Origin: Bedellia somnulentella | Taxonomy: Eukaryota > Arthropoda > Insecta > Lepidoptera > Bedelliidae | DNA length: 64,000 nucleotides | Direction of reading: 5' to 3' | NCBI GenBank assembly: GCA_963576735.1 | Contig: OY755171.1 | Coordinates: forward strand, 10,602,001-10,666,000 | Shown here: one piece after another, positions 10,561 to 21,739 of the stretch | Numbering within the stretch: the stretch's first letter is position 1 | How the letters are laid out: every line of letters starts with the position of its first letter | Translations under genes and position numbers: made by a program | The notes under the pieces: model-generated | Databases searched by the model: none | The model's input: the letters and a program-made list of their open reading frames with translations, nothing else | Told to the model about the DNA's origin: nothing

Positions 10561-12112
10561 GCAATACACAGAGAAATACTGATTTATAATAATGATATAT
10601 ATTATATATAATAATATAAATATAATACTGATTGTGGGCCCAATTTAGCGAAACCATTTATTGAAATTATGTCATTGGATATTGTATATGTGTGCCAAAT
10701 AAAGATTTTTCTTTTCTCTTTTTTCTCTCTGAGCATTTTATTACTGGTGTCCTATAAGGTAAAAGGATTGCGAATAATATGGGAACCTTAGGTAATAATG
10801 AAATGAGTATATATGATATAAGCTAAATTACTTATTTGGTAATACATAGAGAAAACTGTATTAATATGTTGTGACAATTTTGCTTGCATCAACAAAGAAT
10901 CGCGGAACTAGAACATTCAACAAAGTATTTCCTTCTCATTAATTTTATTCTTAAATTGGCAGTGGCATTCCAATCATTAATTTAATGTAAAATATTTAGT
11001 GTCGGCTATTAAAATCTTTAATGTTATGTAAAAAAAATACGTGAGTAATTAATATTTACCCAGAAATATATTTCTGAATCGACATCTGTCACCTGCCAAT
11101 ACATTTTCATTATCCCTTACTGACACTCTTTCCTCCGTAAGCCAGATTTCTTGGAAATATAAGACTGTCTTGACACCTCGATTATTAAAGTTAAGCAAAG
11201 AATTTATAAGAGTCAGATTATACACCCAGTTGAATCCACAACTTGTTACTTTTCTTATGATATAGTAAAAGTATACTGAACAATTCATTCGTACTGGAGC
11301 ATAACGTTCTGAGAACGATGTACTCAAATAATATTTTCAAGTATTTGTCCAATAGCTCTGCTGTTTAAAGTGCATACTGTTTATGTATATATGCAATGTT
11401 AATATTTTCTGAAGCTGCAAATAATATTAGTGTGTTTTTCTGTTTAAATATATAAGTTCGTCGTTTAAGGTAAAATAATGTTTTAAGTAAAAGATGGTAA
11501 ACTGCTTTAAAAAAATTAAAATACTGTCAAACGTATGAAAAATATGTTTATATTACAATCAAGCACTTACGCCTTTCTAAAATTTAAGTAAATTTTTGAA
11601 TTCATTTACCCCTAAGGCAGTCTTCAGCAAATGAGTATAAAACCAATTAAAATGTGGGAAGGAAGTTGAGCCGGAGTGCTAATATTATTTGTTACTGCTC
11701 GGAGGGCCGCGGGTTGCTCGCTGTATCGTTGCATGCACCAAATGCAACTTACCGCTCCATTATGTGGTCCATAAATCAAGAGCATTGAAATCGGCTTCCT
11801 CCTTCGTGCCGGCGAACCATCGTCAGCGACGAATATTAGAACTCACTTTGAACCAACGCAGTGTAGCAACGATCATTTCTGCAGGACTTGTATTTCATAT
11901 TCCGCAACTAACTGCATACTAATGAAGCTTAAACTGCTATTGAATTGATTATTATTTTAGTGGTTTTGTTTGTTCAATGAAAGAGAATTTATTGTCTAGA
12001 CGAGGTGTAGTTCAAACTTTATATTTTATTTAAATCTTTCAAGATTTAGAGTTTTTTGTATTGTAGTGTAGCGATATTAAAATTTAAGTTTAGAATATGG
12101 ATGACCGTTAAA
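10561..12112. other. Non-coding DNA; possible LINE 3' end and one GC-rich island
   Basis: About 10620-10735 resembles a LINE 3' end (TGTGCCAAATAAAGATTTTT followed by a pyrimidine-rich repeat); element not identified. A GC-richer island at 11660-11850 contains GAGGGCCGCGGGTTGCTCGC. No gene was recognised. Confidence 0.4.
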
Positions 12113-12337
12113 TACATACATACATTACTCCCGGCTATAAATCCCTAGAAGGGGTAGCCAGAGCGTTGAAATTTGGAAAGTTGAGTGGGGAAAAGATGGT
12201 AAAATAAAGGTTGTAGGTGATGGGTATTCAACCGCATCGCCCAAAATCCCTCAAAAGCTCCAATGCCGTTAGTCGCCTCTTAAGTTTCCCACCGGCAGAA
12301 ATGGAGTAGTGCTATTCTAAGCCAACACTACACAGCT
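12113..12337 (-). repeat. SINE-1 copy, near full length
   Basis: The tail AATACATACATACAT is at left and the 5' end (TAAGCCAACACTACACAGC) at right, on the reverse strand. A short internal deletion removes part of the TCCTCAGCC region. Confidence 0.82.
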
Positions 12338-13514
12338 ACCGAAAATGATGATAAGAATATAGTATGAACCCATGTGGTAGGTAATTTCAGGAGAGAACCC
12401 GTAAATCATACTTTTAAAACATCGTGTTGGAAAAAAATGCACTGATTTAATAGACACTAACTTGCAGTATAATTTTAACTAAAAATATAAGGTACATTGT
12501 TTTATTGGATTGAATAAGGTGTTACTTTGCGGAATTAAGCGAAGTAACTTGTTAATTTTTATATTACCTTGTTTTAGTAAATTACTCACTAGTTTTTCTT
12601 CAGCGTGAATTCAATCTTGCTATTATATCTAAAGCTTTTCCAGTTACCATAGCAATTAATGTGTATGTGTATGACTTCATACGATAGAAGGAAACACACG
12701 TACTGCGTCAAGTGAAGAGTGCATAGAAGCAGTGTGTCGTGTTCGAGTTAATTCCTCGGCCGGGAGACAAGGCGGGTCGGCTCAGCGAAACGTCAAAGGC
12801 AAATTGAAAATTAATTTATGCTTTAAATTTCATTACTGCACCAACTGGTTGGATGTGCCAAGTACGCTCGCAACGCTCTTTTATTTAATGCGGTGTTCCG
12901 ATATTTCCATTCATGTGGTTTAGAATTATTTATTTGTGGGAATAATTCGTTTTGTATTCTGATAATGAAAACATGAGGTTATAAGTAATGATCCTTCGAG
13001 TGCGTGTTAGAAACGACGATTTTAAATATATTCTTAAAGATTTGAATCGTTAATAAATATTATTAATTAATGATTTTGAGTTGTTAATATTGAAAAATCT
13101 CTGTAAATAATTAATTGGTAATTTTTGCTTTATTTGCAAATAGCAAGCCTCTCCTTCCACCCGAATGAATGAATGAACTCTGGTTAGAAGCGTCATTTGT
13201 CTTATATTCTTTAGAATATGCATTCGACCTCCTGCTATGTCTAGATTTATTGAGCTTGGTCGCTTTGAGCTTGAGATTCAAATCTCACGCGGTTAGCTAT
13301 CTTCTCAGTTTATACGCAGGTACTGCTCATTAGATGTTGACTCATTTAATTTCTTATAAATGTTTTATCAAATACACAACACGGCTATTTTGACTCCAGC
13401 CACGATACATGACTTTATATTACCTCCAGTAGTCAATAATTTCGTATAATCTTTGTCTTAGAATTCGTTCTGTCATTAGCAGCATTCAGCAATGGAGGAA
13501 GGATTTTTGTGGTT
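12338..13514. other. Non-coding DNA with a GC-rich island
   Basis: An island at 12715-12800 (TCCTCGGCCGGGAGACAAGG) is followed by AATTAATTTA. No coding or repeat family was recognised in the rest. Confidence 0.4.
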
Positions 13515-13528
13515 GTTGTTTTATGGGT

Positions 13529-13769
13529 ACGCTGTGTAGTGTCGGCTTAGAATAGCACTACCCCATTTCTTCTGGTGGGTGTTCGTAAGAGGCGACTATC
13601 GGTATTGGGGCTTTTAAGGGATTTTTGGGCGATGCGGTTCGAGACCCTTCACCAAAAACCTTTATATTACCATCTTTTCCCCATTCATTTTTCCAAAAGT
13701 GGCTGAGGAATTTTAATTCCTTAGCTCTGGCTACCCCTTAGAGGGATTTATAGCCATATATGTATGTAT
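13529..13769 (+). repeat. SINE-1, full-length reference copy with 14-bp target duplication
   Basis: Bounded by GTTGTTTTATGGGT at 13515-13528 and 13770-13783, which proves retroposition and fixes both ends: a 5' end at ACGCTGTGTAGTGTCGGC and a 3' end in TATGTATGTATG. The GGTTCGAGACCC at about 13638 is the best B-box match among the copies and suggests a Pol III-transcribed, tRNA-related origin. A convincing A box was not found. Confidence 0.88.
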
Positions 13770-13783
13770 GTTGTTTTATGGGT

Positions 13784-15441
13784 GTAGCCTCTATCACGAT
13801 TAGATTTACTAAAATCGATTAGCAGTTTAATACTACAGTTGCAGGCCCTTGAATATTGTGATAATTTGGTACTTGATGCACGGACATAAATAGTTATTTA
13901 TTTTGTCGTTATGATTTACAAACACCATTACAGACAATAGCCTCATGCGATGTTTACTTACAAAATAAGAAAAAAATGGTACTACTTTATTGTAACATAT
14001 TTATACAAGACAATGTACCTACGTGATAGTTGATTTTCCATATTGTTTTAATATATATTTTAATAAATTTTAAGAAAACCAAAATATAACTAAGACAATT
14101 TTTATTATTGTGTGTATTATGATGCTAGATTGCATTATTTTTCCATTCAGTAACCACTTCTTAAATATATTTAATTATAAATTTAATAATTATATATTTA
14201 ATTTATCTTATTGATTTTGAAGCAGAGTTAGCAGTAGAGTTAGAGAGAGAGCAGATATAGCACTTAATTCCAATCTTTTCGACGTTTTACTCGCTAGAGC
14301 GTGAATTAAAACGCCATAAAACTTTTGCAATCACATCATACTACAACATAGATAGTTGCACTTCACTATTACTGCTTAGAAACCATAGGTTAGGTTGTTT
14401 GAATATTAGCAGAATGAAAATTTTAATGACCACTTTATATACAGAAAAACTTTGTGAGTCAGAACAGTGCTTTGTTTAGGAACTTTAAGTCAGATTTAAA
14501 CATAATAGCAAAGTGGCACAAACAACAATAAAACTAACCACTCCAGTAAAACGTGGCGAGGGTAGACTCACCGCTGTGTCCAAACTACAAAACATTCCGA
14601 CTGAAAATGGAACGCAACGCACTCGGCGCGCGGCACACGAGGTAGAGCGCACTCGCGGGAACATCGAGAGCCCTGAAAGAGTCATAAATACTCCCGCCGA
14701 CGCTCACTTATAAATTAGGACCATAAAGCAGTTGGCAAAGTTTGTCGGCGTCACGACGATCATAAAACAACGCTTACGAAGAGTGCGTCTCTGAGGGGCT
14801 GACGAGCTCGCCCTCGACGCCCTTGCTACCAAATTTCTCGCACTCAACTCTTTGTAATCGCTTGCATTTGACGATAAAAACGTTTCATTCCAACCAATTA
14901 CCGAATAGCAAAATTACTTACTACGTTAACCGGTCAACCTTGCAATTAAATAAATTTTCAACATCGATTTTCATTATAATTACATATTGTTTCAACCTTG
15001 GCATGCAGCGAAAATTATTGGGATATTTTAAAACTGATTATTTTGTGTTAAAATTACAAAGTCACGGGAATTTGCGTACCGTATATTGGCTGCTGCCGAA
15101 TTAAAATGCGGAATATTAAGCAGAGTTATTTTAATTGTATTTATAATGAATACCACATGGTTTTACATCTTTAAGCAAAAAAAAATAATTAATTTTTGTA
15201 ATGAGCGCTTAATTACTATTTGGAGTCCTTATTATTTTTTATTTATATTGAAAATTCCCTTTACATTGCTAAATATGTTTCATGACTTAAAAAGATTTAG
15301 ACACTTTCAGAAAGGTTACTTGTTGATTGTTGAAATAACAAAGACATACCAGGGTATGTTTCAATTTGCAATTACACTGAATTGTTATACTACTACGTCT
15401 TACATTTTTTTCGTGCCCTTTTTAAATAAATCTTCACGACT
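13784..15441. other. Non-coding DNA with a large GC-rich island
   Basis: 14500-14840 is markedly less AT-rich (AACGCACTCGGCGCGCGGCA) and also has TATAAATT at about 14709 and CATAAA motifs. It may be a regulatory block or promoter, but no transcript is visible. The remainder is AT-rich without recognised features. Confidence 0.4.
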
Positions 15442-15494
15442 ATGATTAATAAGATTCCTAGTAAGTGGTAGCCATATCGGTAGTAATAATAAAA
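15442..15494 (-). repeat. SINE-1 remnant, left part, split by LINE-A
   Basis: A diverged 3' half of SINE-1 (CCTAGTAAGTGGTAGCCATA) ending in GGTAGTAATAATAAAA. This is where SINE-1 normally reads GATGGTAATAATAAAGG. The sequence resumes at 17055, so LINE-A inserted within this SINE. Confidence 0.6.
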
Positions 15495-17054
15495 CATACA
15501 TACATACATACATATACTCACGCCGTTAATTCCCATTGGGGTAGGCAGAGACTATCGATCGCCACTTCGTACGATCCTGGCAAACCTCTCTTGCTTCGTC
15601 TACATCCATAAATCTTTTCATACATGCTCTTTTATTCTTCATACTTCGGACGCCTGCCTTTTTGAGCACACTTTCAATTTGGTCCAAGTGTGTCTTTCGT
15701 GGCCGTCCTCTACTAACATTACCTTCCACAATGGCTCTATATATCTCTTTCACCACTTTACTGTCATCCATCCTCTCTATGTGCCCAAACCATCTCAACA
15801 TTCCTTTTTCTATCTTTCTTACAATATCATCTTTTACACCACACCTTTCACGAATCACATCGTTCCTCACACGATCACATAACCTAACATTACAAACTTT
15901 TCTGAGGGACCTCATTTCTACTGCATTCACTCTGCTTTCATGCTTCTTCTGCCACACCCAACATTCACTGCGATACATAAGCGTAGGAACAAGAACGGCA
16001 TCATGCACAGCCATTCGGGCCCTTTCGGACACCGATTGACTAGACATTAGGCTATCCAATGCTCCATTAATCGCATTACCCTTTTTCACTCTTCTCTCAA
16101 TATCTTCATCACATTTTCCATCCCTTGTAAACAAACTTCCCAGATATACAAACTCCTTCACCTGTTCCACATCCTTACCATCAATCGCAATCACGCATTC
16201 TGTCACATCTTCCTGTCTCTCAAAAACCATCGTTTTGGTCTTATCCACATTCACCCTCATTCCCTTTCTTACAAAAGACTTACATGCAATATTCATCATC
16301 TCTTGCAACTCTTCTGCCGATGATGCAAGTAGCACTTGATCGTCAGCATACAAGAGGCATTTAATGATGAATCCACCCATTCTTAGTCCATAATCACTTT
16401 CACGCAACTCTGTCAAACAGTCATCCATGAACAAATTGAAGAGCCACGGAGAAGCTACACATCCCTGTCGGACACCCCTAGAGATTCCGAACCAGTCAGT
16501 GTTTTCCCCGTTTACTCTTACACATGCACTAGAATCCTCATAGAGTGATACCAATGCACGTATAAGTTGACTCCCCAAACCGAACTTGGATAACACCTCC
16601 CATAAACACTTTCTTACCACCCTATCATACGCCTTCTCTAAATCAATGAAGGAGCAATACACCTTTTGGTTTTTAGCTAAGAACTTTTCGGTGATGCTCC
16701 TTAGAGAGAAGATTTGATCCATACATCCCATTCCTTTCCTAAATCCTGCTTGCACATCCCATATTTTCTCATCAGTTTCATTCATCACTCTTTCAATCAG
16801 TACCTTAGCATACAATTTACCGACAATGCTGAGTAGGCTAATGCCGCGGTAGTTTTTAGCCTCCTGGCGTGACCCTTTTCCTTTATACAGGGGCACAATC
16901 ACCGCCTTGCACCAGTCTTGTGGTACTTTGCCACTCGACCAGCACTTTTGGAAAAGGAAGTACAACCAAGAAGCCACCAACCCTTTACCAGCCCTCAGCA
17001 TTTCGATAGTTATCCTATCATACCCTGCCGCCTTCCCTATTTTCATACTCTTCA
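15495..17054 (-). mobile_element. LINE-A: RTE-like non-LTR retrotransposon, 5'-truncated
   Basis: 1,560 bp with an 11-bp target duplication TAATAATAAAA at 15484-15494 and 17055-17065. The 3' end (at left) is the sequence ...CGGCGTGAGTATATGTATGT followed by ATGT repeats. The endonuclease half is missing, as expected for incomplete reverse transcription. Other copies or fragments lie at 8161, 10041, 51890 and 60366. The 3' end is shared with SINE-1. The RTE label rests on the RT style and microsatellite tail and needs a tree. Confidence 0.88.
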
Positions 17055-17055
17055 T
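15526..17055 (-). CDS. LINE-A reverse transcriptase, open over 509 codons
   Basis: Reverse transcriptase part of a LINE polyprotein that would copy RNA into DNA at a nicked target. Visible motifs are GKAAGYDRI near residue 7, KNYRGISLL (67-75), VQAGFRKG (101-108), FIDLEKAYD (136-144, first catalytic Asp), GVRQGC (194-199) and YADD (236-239). The C-terminal tail has FGHIERM and RGRPRKTHLDQIE. No stop or frameshift interrupts it, so the copy is fairly young. The ATG at 17055 is created by the insertion junction and is not the native start: the N-terminal endonuclease is gone. Confidence 0.88.
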   Translation of the reverse strand: MKSMKIGKAAGYDRITIEMLRAGKGLVASWLYFLFQKCWSSGKVPQDWCKAVIVPLYKGKGSRQEAKNYRGISLLSIVGKLYAKVLIERVMNETDEKIWDVQAGFRKGMGCMDQIFSLRSITEKFLAKNQKVYCSFIDLEKAYDRVVRKCLWEVLSKFGLGSQLIRALVSLYEDSSACVRVNGENTDWFGISRGVRQGCVASPWLFNLFMDDCLTELRESDYGLRMGGFIIKCLLYADDQVLLASSAEELQEMMNIACKSFVRKGMRVNVDKTKTMVFERQEDVTECVIAIDGKDVEQVKEFVYLGSLFTRDGKCDEDIERRVKKGNAINGALDSLMSSQSVSERARMAVHDAVLVPTLMYRSECWVWQKKHESRVNAVEMRSLRKVCNVRLCDRVRNDVIRERCGVKDDIVRKIEKGMLRWFGHIERMDDSKVVKEIYRAIVEGNVSRGRPRKTHLDQIESVLKKAGVRSMKNKRACMKRFMDVDEAREVCQDRTKWRSIVSAYPNGN

Positions 17056-17172
17056 AATAATAAAAGTTCAGGCTAAATGTTATGATGGGTCTCACAATTA
17101 CTCAAAATGTGCCAATACTCTTAGTTACACCTTAAGACACCCATCAGAAGAAATTGGTTAGCATACTATACA
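17055..17172 (-). repeat. SINE-1 remnant, right part
   Basis: Continues the SINE interrupted at 15494: TAATAATAAAAGTT, then ATGATGGGTCTCAC, CACCCATCAGAAGAAAT and ACTATACAGC. These correspond in order to the SINE-1 reverse strand. It is clearly diverged, older than the LINE-A inside it. Confidence 0.65.
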
Positions 17173-19064
17173 GCTTATTAGAGAAAACAATAAGGTCAAT
17201 ATTTTTCAAACGAATAAATATTTAAATTTCAAGGTTATAACTTGGTTATTTTGAAGCCAAATTAGTCTTTATGACTTTTATTAAGATTTCTTTTTTGTCT
17301 ACTTTTGTCGTTTGCATATCGACCATTAGTTAAGTCTCGATTCAGATTCAAGTGCGAAAAAAGGGTTAAAATTAGTTATGCAGTCTTCGAAACTTATTCT
17401 GGAAACTTCTATAGCTCCAGCAAATTTTCAAAGCATACGCGGTGTAATATATCGTAAGGGAATCGCGAAATCGTGTGGAAGTCATTGAGAGGGTGGCGAG
17501 TCGCTCACTGTACTCCGGCCGACTTGGCGCCGACCGCCAGCCGTGGTTACTTTACCACACCAACTTCACTTCGCAAACACTCTATGACTCCTTCAACATT
17601 ATTCTACTATTATAAACTTAGAACCATTAAATTTCAAGTTGAAATGATGATAAAATTTTAATAGGACATATTTTCCTTTGTACAGAATTTCTTAGTTGGG
17701 TTGATAGATATAGTTAGTGCTAAAACAATAACGGTATACTTGTCAAAAACTTCGTTTCGTACTTCGTTTTTAGTACTTCCTACTTATTAAAATCGGAAGC
17801 ATTTAGTTTGGCTGTTTAATTTGTAGCCAACACTTAAGCCTAGGACACAGCCACAACAAGCTCGTACACAATCAACTGTGCATGATAGTGGGCCCCTCGA
17901 TAGTGTGCATACTGTAATTATGTTCTGAGCCCAATAAATTCTAAGAGGAATGAAATAGGGCACCCTATAATGTAACATTTAGTTTACGCATTTTATTTAA
18001 ATTAGAGCAACTTGATCTCATTTCAACAATAAAAACAAAATCTGACATGTCAGAGCTTGCTAAAAAGTAAGAAATATTAGCAACAAAGGCCTTTTTTTGT
18101 ATTTTCAAACCAATTCAAGCTGTCGTCAATAGTTTTACATTCAAAATATAAATATTAAACGAATTGACGGCAAAATGAATATGTTTGTATCGGCAAGCAG
18201 CAGGGCGGCGGCGGCGGCAGTTCGCGCCTTCGCACAAAGTCGTCCCATCGCGAGGTGCGTGTGAATAATTCAGTCGGCGCGATGCTTGCTCTCCGGGGCT
18301 TTGAATGGAATACCAACATCTGATCTGTGATTGCGCAAGATAAATCAGTTTCCTTTTTCCTTTCTCCATTTTTGTTTTATTTGCTACGAGCGAATTCTCT
18401 AGGTAATCGAAATGTTTCATTTTAGAATTTATTAGACGGTTCGGTTTTTGTTTTCCGATTTGTGGAACTGTAACATTACACTGCTTTAATCATTCAATGC
18501 TCTCGGGAAGTATCTTTGATATAAGTTGTTTTAGTATTGCGAGTTGGTTGTATAATAAATTAATGAATGGGGACTAATTAGAATCGTAGCGTCAATATAA
18601 ATTCAAATAGTGGCTGTTTGTGGTGTTCATATTCACAGCTTACCGTCAATTTGCCGGTGTCGAATATTTTAATTGCTCGCGTGCATTTTGTGCTGAAAGC
18701 ACTCAATTGAGTTACGCTACCATAATTCGCAGAATATCATTCATAGAGACCGCAGCATTGAGCTTCATTCGGTTGAAACTTACCACCCCAATAAAACTCT
18801 TGTTCTAATATTTTTATGAACTTACAATTTATATTTGTTGAATTATTCGTTGTATTTTGTATATATTTACCAGCTTTAAGGTTTATTTAAAAAGTAAAGG
18901 TGAAATGATAAATAATTCAAAGTATCTTATCTTATTATGCATGCCGCCGTTTAATTAATACTGTGATTTTATATCACGGAGCATATGATTTCTCGACGGA
19001 GTAATGAAATAATAATAAGGAATATTTAATTCTTACAAAATATCATAGTATTATATATAGTGAT
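17173..19064. other. Non-coding DNA with two GC-rich islands
   Basis: Islands are at 17455-17560 (ACTTGGCGCCGACCGCCAGC) and 18185-18305 (a GGC-rich run, then TCAGTCGGCGCGATGC). No gene or known repeat was recognised between them. Confidence 0.4.
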
Positions 19065-19191
19065 GCCGTGTAGTGCCGGCTTAGAATATCACTAATCCCT
19101 TCTTCCCACCGCTGTCGTGAGAGGCAACTGAGTTTTTTGTCGATGCAGTTGGAGACAATCACCAACGATACTTTGTTTCTACCATCTTGTC
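19065..19191 (+). repeat. SINE-1 copy, 5' half, split by the foldback element
   Basis: Begins GCCGTGTAGTGCCGGCTTAG and runs to ACCATCTTGTC. The same SINE continues at 28489 with CATCTTGTCCCC...ATAGCCGTGAG. The last nine bases (19183-19191) are one copy of the foldback target duplication. Confidence 0.82.
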
Positions 19192-19406
19192 ACCTGTGTG
19201 AAGTTGGCAGCCAAAACTGGCAGCCATTATAATACGACCAAATTAAGAAGTAAAATACTTTTTGGTTCCATTTACCAGAATAACATGTAAATCCACAGTT
19301 TTCACTAGTTATTCTGTTATATGTATCGATACTCACCCGGACATACATCCATATCCATCTGTAGACAGTGCCAAAGCCTGCAGATAAAATGAAATAAAGC
19401 ATGGGA
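19192..19406 (+). repeat. Foldback terminal inverted segment, left
   Basis: About 215 bp of non-tandem sequence. It includes CAGCCATTATAATACGACC and a CTGCAG site near the inner end, and then runs into the first 183-bp unit at GGAGCCGCTCCAG. It matches 28274-28488 in reverse complement. Confidence 0.88.
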
Positions 19407-21739
19407 GCCGCTCCAGAAAAATCCTCACCTCTCCTAAACCAAGACCCGTAACACTTTGTGGTTACATTCATTGTAAAGCTTATTACATAAACTATCAAAT
19501 GATGGTACAAAAGTATCCCGCTTTGCCGTCAGAGTAAAGAAAATTCGACGAAGAAGATGACAGCGTATAAAACTGTAAGAAATACGGCGGCCGCTCCAGA
19601 AAAATCCTCACTTCTCCTAAACCAAGACCCGTAACACTTTCTGGTTACATTCATTGTAAAGCTTATTACATAAGCTATCAAATGATGGTATCACAGTATC
19701 CCGCTTTGCCGTCAGAGTAAGGAATATTCGACGGAGAAGATGACAGCGTATACAACTGTAAGAAATATGGCGGCCGCTCCAGAAAAACCCTCACCTCTCC
19801 TAAACCAAGACCCGTAACACTTTGTGGTTACATTCATTGTAAAGCTTATTACAAAGGCTATCAAATGATGGTATAACAGTATCCCGCTTTGCCGTCAGAG
19901 TAAGGAATATTCGACGGAGAAGATGACAGCGTATACAACTGTAAGAAATATGGCGGCCGCTCCAGAAAAACCCTCACTTCTCCTAAACCAAGACCCGTAA
20001 CACTTTGTGGTTACATTCATTGTAAAGCTTATTACAAAGGCTATCAAATGATGGTATAACAGTATCCCGCTTTGCCGTCAGAGTAAAGAATATTCGACGG
20101 AGAAGATGACAGCGTATACAAGTATAAGAAATATAGCGGCCGCTCCAGAAAAATCGTCACCTCTCCTAAACCAAGTCCCGTAACACTTTGTGGTTACATT
20201 CATTTTAAAGCTTATTACATAAGCTATCAAATGATGGTATCACAGTATCCCGTTTTGCCGTCAGAGTAAAGAATATTCGACGGAGAAGATGACAGCGTAT
20301 ACAACTGTAAGAAATATGGCGGCCGCTCCAGAAAAACCCTCACCTCTCCTAAACCAAGACCCGTAACACTTTGTGGTTACATTCATTGTAAAGCTATATA
20401 CATAAGCTATCAAATGATGGTATCACAGTATCCCGCTTTGCCGTCAGAGTAAGGAATATTCGACGGAGAAGATGACAGCGTATACAAGTATAAGAAATAT
20501 AGCGGCCGCTCCAGAAAAGTTCTCACTTCTCCTAAACCAAGACCCGTAACACTTTGTGATTACATTCATTGTAAAGCTTATTACAAAGGCTATCAAATGA
20601 TGGTATAACAGTATCCCGCTTTGCCGTCAGAGTAAGGAATATTCGACGGAGAAGATGACAGCGTATACAACTGTAAGAAATGTGGCGGCCGCTCCAGAAA
20701 AACCCTCACCTCTCCTAAACCAAGACCCGTAACACTTTGTGGTTACATTCATTGTAAAGCTTATTACAAAGGCTATCAAATGATGGTATAACAGTATCCC
20801 GCTTTGCCGTCAGAGTAAGGAATATTCGACGGAGAAGATGACAGCGTATACAACTGTAAGAAATATGGCGGCCGCTCCAGAAAAACCCTCACTTCTCCTA
20901 AACCAAGACCCGTAACACTTTGTGGTTACATTCATTGTAAAGCTTATTACAAAGGCTATCAAATGATGGTATAACAGTATCCCGCTTTGCCGTCAGAGTA
21001 AGGAATATTCGACGGAGAAGATGACAGCGTATACAACTGTAAGAAATATGGCGGCCGCTCCAGAAAAACCCTCACCTCTCCTAAACCAAGACCCGTAACA
21101 CTTTGTGGTTACATTCATTGTAAAGCTTATTACAAAGGCTATCAAATGATGGTATAACAGTATCCCGCTTTGCCGTCAGAGTAAGGAATATTCGACGGAG
21201 AAGATGACAGCGTATACAACTGTAAGAAATATGGCGGCCGCTCCAGAAAAACCCTCACTTCTCCTAAACCAAGACCCGTAACACTTTGTGGTTACATTCA
21301 TTGTAAAGCTTATTACAAAGGCTATCAAATGATGGTATAACAGTATCCCGCTTTGCCGTCAGAGTAAAGAATATTCGACGGAGAAGATGACAGCGTATAC
21401 AAGTATAAGAAATATAGCGGCCGCTCCAGAAAAATCGTCACCTCTCCTAAACCAAGTCCCGTAACACTTTGTGGTTACATTCATTTTAAAGCTTATTACA
21501 TAAGCTATCAAATGATGGTATCACAGTATCCCGTTTTGCCGTCAGAGTAAAGAATATTCGACGGAGAAGATGACAGCGTATACAACTGTAAGAAATATGG
21601 CGGCCGCTCCAGAAAAACCCTCACCTCTCCTAAACCAAGACCCGTAACACTTTGTGGTTACATTCATTGTAAAGCTATATACATAAGCTATCAAATGATG
21701 GTATCACAGTATCCCGCTTTGCCGTCAGAGTAAGGAATA

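Noticed and set aside
15662..16039. 125-codon plus-strand frame
   Set aside because: It lies antisense to the LINE-A reverse transcriptase and has a composition explained by it.
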